64,000 nucleotides of DNA from Apophysomyces variabilis (Eukaryota > Mucoromycota > Mucoromycetes > Mucorales > Mucoraceae), in assembly GCA_002749535.1 (NCBI GenBank), contig MZZL01000409.1, positions 860,962 through 924,961 of the forward strand, read 5' to 3'. Within the stretch, counting starts at the first letter, position 1, and each line of letters begins with the position of its first letter. The position numbers and the translations under genes were made by a program. Under the pieces are notes generated by a model. It saw nothing but the letters and a program-made list of their open reading frames with translations. It was not told the origin of the DNA and ran no database searches. Of the stretch, positions 27,382 through 37,601 are shown one piece after another.

Positions 27382-28639
27382 ATGAAGGCCTCACTCTTGC
27401 TCTCTGCCGCTGCCCTTGGTCTCTCCTTGCTTGCTTCTCCAGTTGTGGCTGCGCCTACTGTTGATGCTCTTCCTCCCATTATTCCCTCCCGTACTAGCTT
27501 GCCATCCCAACTTCCTAAGGCTGATTTACGTGCTGAGGAAAAGGCTATGGATAAGAACGGTAAACTTCCCCCCGGTGTTGAACAAAAGGGTGGCATGGCT
27601 TTAAACGCCAATGAGACCATCTCTGCTCTCCAGGCCAGAGGTGGTCTCCCTATTGCACCAGCCTCGACCGTGAACGACTTGGTCCACTACACTTATCTCG
27701 CTGCCAATGCTTATTGCCGCTCAGTCGTCCCAGGTGGAAAGTGGGACTGCGCTCATTGCCAGCCCACTATTCCTGATGGCAAGCTTGTTACCACCTTTAC
27801 TTCCCTTCTCTACGACACCAATGGTTACATTATCCGAAGCGATGAAAAGAAGCAGATTGATCTGGCCTTCAGAGGCACTAACTCCTTCCGCAATTTCGTT
27901 GCTGTAAGTAATCAAAAGCTTCAATCAGACTTTCTCTAATGACCCTGTTAGGATTTCGACTTCCTTTCCATTACCTATCCCCCCGTCAAGGGTGCTAAGG
28001 TCCATGGTGGTTTTTACAAGGCTTACCTCGAGGTCGCTGAAAAGGTCATCACCAACATGCGTAAGCAGTTGGACGAATACCCTGACTACAAGGTTGTTGT
28101 CACCGGTCACTCTTTGGGTGGTGCTTTTGCCGTTCTCGGTGCTATGGACTTGTACCAACGTGACGCCCGCTTCACTAAGAACAATATGAAGATCTACACT
28201 TACGGTAAGTTCCATGAGCTACAAGAATGAATCGACTGAAACTTTGCTGCGTAGGTGGTCCTCGTGTTGGTAACCCTGACTTCGCTTACTACGTCACTGG
28301 CACTGGCATTGATTTGTTCCGTACCGTTAACAACCGTGATAGTAAGTTTCATAGATGCCTGTTATATTTTGTCTAACCGGCCTGCGTAGTTGTTCCCCAT
28401 CTTCCCCCTCAAAGCTTTGGTTTCTTGCACCCAGGTGTTGAATACTGGATCAACGGTGGCAAGGACGATGTCAGTGAGTATCAATTGATGACCGTGTTCA
28501 GAATTATTTTTAACATTTGTTTATAGAAATCTGTGACAAGACTTTGGAAACCAGCCTCTGCTCTAACTCCATTGTTCCCTTCACTCATCTCGTGGACCAT
28601 CTTGCCTACTTTGATATTAACGCTGGTCTCTGTCTCTAA
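27382..28639 (+). CDS. Secreted triacylglycerol lipase 1 (class 3, Rhizomucor/Rhizopus type)
   Basis: An extracellular lipase that hydrolyses triacylglycerols. Five exons, 27382-27903, 27952-28204, 28255-28341, 28390-28473 and 28527-28639, give 353 codons (352 aa). A signal peptide (residues 1 to about 23, SLLASPVVAAP) and a propeptide to about residue 90 precede the mature enzyme. The catalytic triad is Ser228 in GHSLGG, Asp287 in NNRDIVPHLPP and His340 in VDHLAYF. The Ser-to-Asp spacing of 59 residues matches the Rhizomucor miehei enzyme. Cysteines match the family disulfides (for example YCRSVVPGGKWDCAHC and the C-terminal GLCL). A tandem paralogue lies 1.8 kb downstream. It carries two extra codons (a KDD segment) before KICDKT compared with that paralogue. 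The frame is intact. Confidence 0.97.
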
Positions 28640-30456
28640 ATGTAGTAAACATGACACAGTACTACCACATTATTTATTTCACTTATTTATTGTACGATTG
28701 ACTCGTACCACTCTTAATAAAGAGCTTTTTAAAAGATACAAACTTTCTCTCCTTTAATTATTACCGTTTTTGCAAAACTTTGTACAGCATAGGATTCTGT
28801 ACAAAACAAGATTTAGAGCAGCTAGCAGGGTATGCTATTAACAAGGCCAAAGACTCATTACAGACGCAGAATTTTGTATATGTTACCACAGGTTATCCTA
28901 CATAAAATAGGTGACGAGATAGGCATAGATTGCAGCCATGTACTGCTATCTTCTCGCGATCAGAAAAATCATATCAGCTTGGTTCCATTTCTTTTTTTCC
29001 CATCACGTACTATGTCAGACCGTTATTTAGTCATCGAAGTTTATTTAGCTTTTAGCAAAAGTTGGGACTGTTACGCCAGTACAACGTAGGGTGAAACAAG
29101 ATTTCCCAATTTCTCACGAACCCAAAAAAAAGAAACATGGACACCAATTCATGTACTCAATGATACAAATGGAGATAAAAGAAATTAAAATTCTTGTCAT
29201 GGATGACACAGTAATTGGCCGCGTGCAAGTAGTTCGTATGAAGCTTCTTTATATCAACATCACCTAATGCTTGATATATCAATACCATATGCGTTTTTTT
29301 TACATCAACACCAGGAGGCTGAATTTGGGCTTTGTGGGTCTTAACCAAAATAATACTCTTCAACACGCCAACGCGGTATATTTTAGTGCTTCAACTGAGT
29401 TGATTTTGCTATGCACAGCCACGCGAGGTTAATTATCGAGCCAAATCTGTGTATCAATATAAACTATGCCGCCTCTTTCCGGTGCAGCAATATTCCTGAT
29501 GTTCTTGCTACCCATATCCATTCGCAGTGACATAAGAAAAAAATCCGCCCTGCATCTTAAAGGCATTTTATTACGCTATTTAGATAGCACCAATGCTATA
29601 TTTTCCCCGCGGTTTCAGTCTGGTTATACAACATATTTACCGCCAAACTTCCCGCTTTTTTACCTTGACCTACTTCGTCGTGCTGCGGTGATACTCAATG
29701 TCATAGAGCGTATTGTGCATATTAAGATGTAAAAAAGGCGTAAATTTAAACCATGCTGCCAGTCAAATAATAGGAGGAATGTACCGAAAACGCGTTGCTA
29801 TCAATTTTTCTTTCACCCGTTTTCCGAGGTTGATCGGGAGGGTTTGCTCAAATCTTTTTTCGGGGTTCGAAAAGTCTAAAATATGGAGCTTTTTACCAGG
29901 GAGAGGTTACGATGGTGACACGACGGATCATCAAGTCATGATCTAATTGAAGCGCGAGGTTCAGTTACCTGTGTCTCTAAATCATTCGGATTTCTGAATT
30001 GAGATATCAAGCTTTCAGTTTTGATAGGAAGGAAGCTAGGTGGGCTGAACAGGGTCATGATTACTCGATGTGATACCTGTGTGACCGGAGCAAATGATCG
30101 TTACACCAGCGTCCCTGCAACTCGCCACAGGTGAGCAAATGTCTCCATCCGTTGGGTGACACCACTATCTTGTCCAATCGTAATATACGCACCATTCTTA
30201 CCGGTCCTTGAAATTTTTTATAGGACCTCGTTGCTTTTTTAGGGGACATGGAGAAGTATGGGAATCACACATGCACTCTTTGCATTGATCGTGCAACGAC
30301 AGAACAAACAATAGAGACCACTGTTTCCATGGTTCAATGGCGCTAGATCCGACAGAAGCTCGAGCATAACATATATAAAAACAATGGTTGTCAAGCTGCA
30401 ATGATCGTATCGTTGTCAATTACCCTCCTTCCCTTCCCTTCCCTTTCCTTTTTCTA
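28640..30456. other. Spacer between tandem lipases
   Basis: No supported gene. The right end is the lipase 2 promoter. Open frames near 28832 and 29466 are short and featureless. Confidence 0.5.
30261..30420 (+). promoter_or_regulatory. Lipase 2 promoter: copies of lipase 1 elements and TATA box
   Basis: Element I (30261-30300) matches 27191-27230. Element II (CGTATCGTTGTCAAT) is at 30406-30420, here downstream of the TATA box (TATATAAAA, 30372-30380), whereas in lipase 1 it lies upstream. The ATG follows at 30457 after a CCCTT-rich leader. Confidence 0.6.
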
Positions 30457-31729
30457 ATGAAGCTCTCCTTCTTGCTTTCAGCAGCCGCCCTCGGTTTCTC
30501 TCTATTGGCTTCTCCTGTGGTTGCCGCCCCTACTGTTGATGCTTTGCCACCCATTATTGCTTCTCGTACTACTTTACCCTCTCATCGTCCCAAGGCTGAT
30601 CTGAAGGCCGAACAAAGGGCAATTGAGAAAAACGGCGAACTTCCACCCGACGTTGAACAGAAAGGCGGTATGGCTCTGAATGCCACGGAGGTTCCAGCTG
30701 GATTGGAGATCCGAGCGAACTTGCCCATTGCCCCGGCCTCGAAGGTGAATGACTTGGTCCATTTCACCTACCTTTCGGCAAACGCTTACTGTCGATCCGT
30801 GGTCCCTGGAGGCAAATGGGACTGCGCACATTGTAAGCCTACCCTTCCTGATGGCGAACTCGTTACCACCTTTAGCTCCCTCTTCTATGACACTAATGGC
30901 TACATTATCCGAAGCGACAAGAAGAAACAGATTGATTTGGCTTTCAGAGGAACCAATTCGTTCCGTAACTTCGTTGCTGTATGTAGGCAAAGACTCCGGT
31001 CTTCCTCTATTTGACCTCTGACACTTTCTTTAGGATTTTGACTTCCTTTCTACGAAGTATAAACCTGTTGAGGGCGCTCGAGTTCATGGTGGCTTTTACA
31101 AGGCTTATCTCGAAGTAGCTGAAAAGGTCGTGACAAACATGCGCAAGCAACTTGATAAGTATCCTGACTACAAGGTTGTCGTTACTGGTCATTCATTGGG
31201 TGGTGCCCTTGCTGTTCTTGGAGCTATGGATTTGTATCAACGTGATGAACGCTTCAGCAAGGACAACATGAGCATTTATACCTATGGTAATTCTTTTATT
31301 TAGATCATTGTACGAGAAAGAGCTAACTCTTTGGCATTTTAGGCGGTCCTCGAGTTGGTAATCCGGATTTTGCTTACTATGTCACTGGTACCGGTATTAA
31401 GCTGTTGCGAACGGTCAATGACAGAGACAGTAAGTTGTTATAAATATAGTTACCATTCTTTACTTAACTTTTTTTTGGCGTGTAGTCGTTGCCCACCTTC
31501 CCCCTCAAAGCTTCGGTTACCTTCACCCCGGTGTTGAGTACTGGATTAAAGGCGGCAACGTCAGTAAGTATCAAGATCAATAAGATTGTTTCCCCTGGAC
31601 TAATCTCTGTTTGCAGAGGTCTGCGACAAAACCTTGGAAACAAGCCTTTGCTCCAATTCCATTGTTCCTTTTACCCATATCTTCGATCATCTCGCTTATT
31701 TCAAGATCAATGTCGGTCTATGTCTTTAG
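30457..31729 (+). CDS. Secreted triacylglycerol lipase 2 (class 3), tandem paralogue
   Basis: A close paralogue of the upstream lipase with identical intron positions and phases. Exons 30457-30978, 31034-31286, 31343-31429, 31486-31563 and 31617-31729 give 351 codons (350 aa). It has the same signal peptide type (SLLASPVVAAP) and propeptide. The triad is Ser228 (GHSLGG), Asp287 (NDRDIVAHLPP) and His338 (FDHLAYF). Compared with lipase 1 it lacks two codons at the exon 4/5 boundary and has Ala in place of Pro after the catalytic-Asp segment (IVAHLPP versus IVPHLPP), a position near the active site. Introns have diverged strongly while exon lengths 1, 2, 3 and 5 are unchanged, so the duplication is not recent and both copies are under selection. 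The frame is intact. Confidence 0.97.
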
Positions 31730-33536
31730 AAGAGAATGAACTTCCTTTTAATATCTTAATTGACGTCCTCCTATTTATTTGCCAAGCTTTTGGCTCATCA
31801 CCAAATAAACAATCTTTAACTTTTCATTGTTCAACAGATCAATGTGCGTGAGACAAATGCTGTGTATGGCTATTAGAAGTAAGTTCTCTGCTAAACGCAA
31901 CGTTTTTATGCGTATTTTCTCCTGATAATAAAAGCCATTATTACCAAACTCTTTGGCAGTATTTGAGCTGAATAGGTTTATTCAGTTGCGCACTTCAAAA
32001 GTTGACTTACGGTACTTGTTTACTGTGCATCCTTACAAGCCAACTTGCAATTCCAGTGCATATTGGCTGGAACCCACGTGCGTGTCCTATCCCAGACAGC
32101 ACGAGGCTGTGTATAACAAATGAGCGGCAATGCTAGCCGGTTTAAATGAATGCCGGCCAATAAGCTGAATGGTAAAAAAAAAAAAGGCTTCCCAATCAAT
32201 GAACGGCTTGCTTCAACTAAATATTTGTCACTTACAGGTATCATAAACCCGCCTAAGAAATTGTTGACACCTTGATTGGGGAATAATGATGGGCTCACTT
32301 TAAGACCTGGCAGAGAAAGTATGGGAGGCCAAAAAACATAATGACCTCCCGGCTTGGCGTCATTTCATGTTCCAAACAAATCATTGATGATTACATTGAG
32401 AGAATTTTAATACTATGTCGGTTTAAATGTAGACTTTGGAGTAGGAAAGAGTGGACTCAATCAATGAACCTCTTACGCCACTGGTATCACGTACACCCAG
32501 CAAAAAAAGGAACACGCATAAACGTGATTCCATCAATGACAAAAGAAGTACATGAAAATCAGAAAGCCGACAACGGTCGTGTGCTGTAAACCAACCGCAT
32601 CATCAGTATGGATGCATGAAATACCACTATCCATCAAGCGTTTATCGGCATCATACCCCATCCAGGGTTGAACGCACTCCGTTCGGCAGACGCTAATGCT
32701 CAACGGGACGAGCTGTTGAAGGAAACATAGAAAACCAAAAGAGGAAATGCGAAAAAGGCAAAGGACTTCCTTTAAACATTACCGGCAGCACAACTATGTG
32801 GTACAGAGTTAATCTATGTTCAAAAACTAGATGGAAGTACTCGACCTGAGAAGAACGTGAATAGTTAAGAAGATTCTCACGCTCTATATGAATGGCAACA
32901 TAACCAAAACTTCTTTTTTCAAAGGCCCATCTGATGTTGTCAATGCAAGAAGAAAAGCGGTACGGATGGGAGAACAGTAATAGTAACTACAGCAGATATG
33001 ATTGTTTCGTATTTATATTCTCATTATCGCCATAGATTTACGGAACTCATACATGTATTGTGCTTCAACAGCCCTTGCTCAACCTGTAAAGAAGCTTAAT
33101 AAGTAATAGCTTCTATTTGGCAGTATAATTTACTATGAATGCGAAAAGGGTAAAATAGCTCAATAGGATCTGTTGATGGGTGATCAATTCGAACATTCAG
33201 AGACGGAAACGCAAAATCATTCTTATATGTCTGGATGCTGGTACTGAATGCTTTCCAGATTCAATAAAAGGCATTGAGTGGACTTGTGGTGTGTACTGTT
33301 TATTGCATAACAATTTGCGTTGTTTAGGGAAATAGTTTGCGTTAATTGACGAAACAAATTTTCGTCAACTGGAAATGATATAGATAAAGGGCTTATGAGA
33401 ACATTGCTTCCCCAGGATAATATTTTCTTACTTACCCAGATGATATGCACAAAAAAAGGTTGGGCAAGGTGGAAAGACCAGTCGTTAGAAAACTGTATTG
33501 AACTTACCGTTCAAGTCGTATGAATCTAAATCCTTG
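31730..33536. other. Spacer containing a decayed reading frame of unknown identity
   Basis: From 32341 to about 32940 one plus-strand frame stays coding-like across at least five stops. It includes LRHWYHVHPAKKGTRINV, then HQAFIGIIPHPGLNALRSAD and LPAAQLCGTELIYVQKLDG. I do not recognise the family. The rest is AT-rich and featureless. Confidence 0.4.
32341..32940 (+). pseudogene. Unidentified decayed reading frame
   Basis: An 82-codon open frame (32341-32589) continues in the same frame with good protein-like composition, interrupted by TAA, TGA, TAG and further TAA codons, for roughly 200 codons. Continuity across stops argues for an old coding sequence rather than chance. The product is unknown; given the neighbourhood it is probably transposon-derived. 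Confidence 0.35.
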
Positions 33537-36013
33537 TTACGAGGAAACCACATTCATAGTGGCGATATTGTTTTTAGCCGGACGGCAGAATTCCATGGGG
33601 CGACCTTGTCCGCGCCAAACCGAGTTTGCAATGTAGAACATGTTTTCTGCCGAATTAATGTCCCGTTGCCATAGTGTACGGCAGTGTTTGCAAACTACTA
33701 CACCATGATGGGACACATAATCGGATGTGGTGACTTTCTCCAGCCCTCTCTGAAAGCTGCTGTTGCACACCTATAGATAACCATGAGGGTACATACGAAG
33801 CAAAAGACAACAATCCTGAGACGTGTAAAATTCATCGACTGTTGTTGCAATCAATTCCCCTCTCCTTTCTCTTCTCTTTAGCATTGTCCAGCAGGTGTTC
33901 ACTAACGCAGCACGTTGCCCTTTTTTGACGCATGTCCACTCGCACTAAATATTTGCTGATCCGAATACAATTAATGGTATTTTTTTGCTTGCTTGAAATG
34001 CCTTTGGATGCCATTTCTTTGTGCTTGGGTGCGGTTTATTTTGCGTTGATCTGATTCCAGACTCTTGTGGCCTAGGTTAGAAGTTTTTTTTTAATATCAC
34101 TTATTTCAGTACTTTGCACTTAGTCTCTGACCCCGATCGTCATTTCACCTTCATTTGTTCTCGCCGTTTCAACGTCTTCTTCCTCCTCTTTCGTCTATTC
34201 TTTCGAGTCATTCTTTGCTGTTGCTTGCAGTACTTCTTTCCACCGTTGACTAACACATTAACAAGCTCTTCACGAGCACGTTCAACTCCTTGGTAATTGT
34301 GGAAACGCTTCTAAGCCATGTCGGGCACATAAAAAGCTGCCAATACTGGAAAATTCTGGACGAAGCACTCCACGAACTGATGATATTGCTCTGATGTTGC
34401 TGTTTTACAACTCTCTAAACCGGTCTGAATACGAGTGATACCCGCCGCATCCTTCTTTTTTTCGAGTTACTTCGCTCTCCGCGTAGAACTAGTTATGGCA
34501 TAATACTCTTTTGTCGACACACGGCGTACTTGATGCCTCTGTGAGCCATTACCGTCTGCAGCTGTGTATATTTGATTCAACCCCGGATCCACGGCCCACA
34601 GTTCGAACCACTGCTCGACTTCATCAATGGTAAAGTCCTCGAGGTCAATTTCTGTTGCCGGCACCTTTTCCTTTTGTTTTATACGAAAACTAGATTAACT
34701 GCAAACCCATCAGAAAGAATTCTTCCTACGAAACGATGATTTCCATTCCTGGTAAAATCTCCCAAGCTGTACGTATATATTAACAGCGTGAGTGTTTGAA
34801 ACTAATGGTACCTATCGCTATTTCCCATACCTATTAAATCCGAAACGAGTAAGATCAAGCGCTTCAAAGAAATACTCGTGGGTATTCGCTCGGCTGTGTT
34901 GGTTCTCGAATGGATAACAGACTTACTAAAAGTAAGGCGTTTATTGAAACAAAACGCCACCTGCAACTTGGCTTTGGTGAAATCGAGAAAAGACGAGACA
35001 GAGTTGTATCACTAGAATTTTTTTTTCGGAAGCAGCAACGATCTCATGCTCTTCTTCATAGGAAGACAGGATGTATTTTAACGTTGGAATATACGCGCCA
35101 GGCGATGCCGATATGGCTTGTTGCGTTACAGGCTTAGGCGTCAGTGCCTCTAAATCATCACAAATCTTATCGACAATAGCCACTAAAGGCAAATCCGGTT
35201 CAATCAAATTAGGCCATTGAGGGGATCCAGCAGCGATGCGTTCGAAGGCATATTCCGATGCAATATTTTGTATCTCAGTTTTATTCATACTCTATATATG
35301 ATGAAACTTAGTTCAGACATACCAAACGCGATACATACCGGAAACGCTACTGACAGCTTATGTTCAACAAATGAACGCACCCGAGTTTCGAAATTTACGC
35401 CTATATTATGTGAATAGCATTTGGCCAGCAATATACAAGCTTCTAACTATACATCAGATGATCTCAATTGTGTGCTGAGTGTTTGTTGTATCTGAGGGTA
35501 CTTGTCACAAAATTCTCTCCAAGAGCCGCTAAGATCTATTGGCATTTTATCGTTTTTAGTCGTCATTGACTTGTTGGGCACAAGCTGCGTGACCGAATAG
35601 AAGAAATTTTGAGTGAAACAGATGGGTGGAATTACTTGATGATCAAGTATATACTGGTTGACAAACAGTTGAGTTCTTGCAATCACCTCTCTCGTATATT
35701 GAGAAAGCTAATGAACTTTTCTTCGGAACTGATCTCGATGTGCTTCAAGGACAATGGAATGTAGAGGAGCTTTTCGAATGAATGTTTCGAAACCTTTCCC
35801 GGGTTTATCTTGTAAGCTCTCCTCGGTCGACTTGGTGTGTCGCGGGCAACTCTTCGCTCGGGTACTTCTATGTTCGGTGGAACCACATGCAGGACATGGA
35901 TTTGCTATAAAGGTTGTATTACCGAAACTTGCTTGCTTACTCGCTCAAACCGTTTTCTTTGCTTTTTTCAGCGCAACACTCTGAACTTCTGGCTGGCGCG
36001 TCCGCTTAGTACC
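33537..36013 (-). pseudogene. Decayed Fanzor-like nuclease gene with N-terminal zinc knuckle, copy B
   Basis: Reads on the minus strand from a basic leader (TKRTRQPEVQSVALKKAKK) into a zinc knuckle CPACGSTEHRSTRAKSC (35896-35846, spacing C-x2-C-x4-H-x7-C). A helical region follows (ARTQLFVNQYI, CFTQNFFYSVTQLV), then RuvC-I as WAVDPGLNQIYTAADG (Asp near 34588). Next comes FHNYQG...NGGKKY and a Lys/Arg-rich stretch (34290-34150), RuvC-II as TVDEFYTSQDC (33825-33845), and a zinc ribbon CKHC with RuvC-III LWQRDINSAENM. In-frame stops are at 35945, 35708, 35447, 34467 and 34311, and one more falls just before RuvC-II. One GT-AG intron (35330-35285) is recognisable. It therefore cannot make a full protein without repair. 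The order of motifs matches copies C and D, so all three are one sub-family. Confidence 0.8.
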
Positions 36014-36101
36014 AGCTATTGGGCATACTTTAAGCGTGAAACGCTATATACCAGTGTGTATTCCAAACCTTTGACTTCTCTCATTTGACACAGTTTCAAC
36101 T

Positions 36102-36653
36102 TCATGTTTTGATGCCCCCAGAGTCCACAAGAATCACACTGCGACTGATTTGCTGAGGTTGGTTGCTGTCGGTTAACTTTTTTTTATGAGGACGTGTGCG
36201 TACCTTTTTCAAGCGTTCCTCCTCCTGTAGCTGCTTTTGTAATTCCACATCAGCAGGACTTTTTTCCTTTTTCTTCTGGATGTAGTCTTTGCCTGTCAAG
36301 GCAGTCAGAGACAACATGGAAAAAGACCAGATAAGCGAACGCATATAAAACGCAAAACCATCCATGATGAGTTCAACAGTAAAAGAAGAAATAACAAGGA
36401 AGAAAGGATAATAACGCTCAGGTGTACTCACATTAAACCATTTTTTCTTTTTTTCTTGTAATGGCAACATTTATCTTACAGGACAGTGTAAACTAACAGT
36501 CGCCCAAAGAGAGGTTTCACATAAAATTAGCAGATTATCATTGACCTTACCCAAGGTTAAAGTCAGATAAGGAACGATTTGCCCATCCACACGTTCATGA
36601 TAATTGTCTGTATAATACCGCGCCTTGCATTGAAAGTTATGGATCATCCTCAT
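36102..36653 (-). CDS. Hypothetical small basic protein, two exons
   Basis: I do not recognise this gene. Exons 36653-36551 and 36454-36102 join at a GT-AG intron and give exactly 152 codons (151 aa). The N-terminus reads FQCKARYYTDNYHERVDG and VPYLTLTLEKKKKWFN. A hydrophobic middle (RYYPFFLVISSFTVELIM and LIWSFSMLSLTAL) could be two membrane segments, followed by a charged coiled-coil-like tail (KSPADVELQKQLQEEERLKKV). The hydrophobic part begins with GTGAGT and ends with a pyrimidine-rich tract and AG, so part of it might instead be an unspliced intron. The frame is kept if it is retained. It lies just upstream of Fanzor copy B on the same strand. Confidence 0.42.
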
Positions 36654-36784
36654 CTACTATTCATCTATCACTTTTGCTATAGTCCGTTACAATTTGTTGA
36701 ATGTGCAATAGCAATGCTTCTATAAGCGTGCTTGCAAGCGACTCGCAACAAAATTTTTGAAGGGCAATTAAAGCTCGAATTCGC

Positions 36785-36955
36785 AAGAATAAACGCGGTT
36801 CATACCGGAATTACACTGACGAACAGTTAGCTATGTTGCTCAATCTAGTAATGTATGAAGGAAAGTCTGCAGCAGCTGCAGGTAGAGAAGTGAGTATCAA
36901 AGAACGAACAACTCAGAATTACTTTGAGTTGTATTACAAGAATCAAAGGGAGAGG
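36785..36955 (+). pseudogene. Tc1-like transposase N-terminal helix-turn-helix relic
   Basis: The frame reads YTDEQLAMLLNLVMYEGKSA and then GIKERT-type sequence (SIKERTTQNYFELYYKNQ), the N-terminal DNA-binding helix-turn-helix found in mucoralean Tc1-like transposases. Downstream sequence loses coding character after about 37060. No DDE part follows. It is the complementary half to the DDE relic at 15797-16175, though the two need not be from one family. Confidence 0.55.
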
Positions 36956-37601
36956 GCTCCAGCAAATTCCTGCACCTGTGAAAAAGAGAGATCTAAAGCC
37001 AAAGCTGGTGCAAAAGTACTTTTTAGCTGGTGCAAATTACCTTGCAAAGACCTGTAGATCCTTATCAATCAGCCAATCACATGCGTGTGTTTTGGTATTC
37101 CGCAACCCGTCTCAAGTTGGCCTGAAAATGATAACGAACGAATGTCTGAGACCGAGTCAGTGAGTTGCTGCTGTACAAGCTCACTGTGATTTTTATCTTG
37201 TCCAGCGACAACACGTTTCTTGTGTTCCTTGTCATATTTGAATATTTGAGTCATTCGCTTTTTCTCTACATGGCCTCATTTGGTTAGCGACATTCATGTT
37301 TTATTCTTCTTCTATTCCTTCTTCATACCAATGCGCTCCCTCAATCTTACCAAAGTCTTACATTAACCAAGAATATAAGAGAAGCGGCATAAAGGTGCAG
37401 TATCCTTTCTTCTCTTGATACTTGAAAAACGTGTCCCCTGCAGCGAACTGTCTCTGAAGGAGCTAGGACCGTAAAATGGATATGATCGATTAGACCCAAG
37501 CAGTTCTGCAGATCCATCTTTAGCCCCTATTTTGCTCCTCTTTTCCTTTAATTAGCCTGAAAATCTAATCATTATCTTTCATCTCTTTCTCACAGAAGAG
37601 T

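Noticed and set aside
34467..35949. Stop codon readthrough or alternative genetic code for Fanzor copy B
   Set aside because: TGA, TAG and TAA all interrupt it, and neighbouring housekeeping genes use normal stops, so decay is the simpler explanation.
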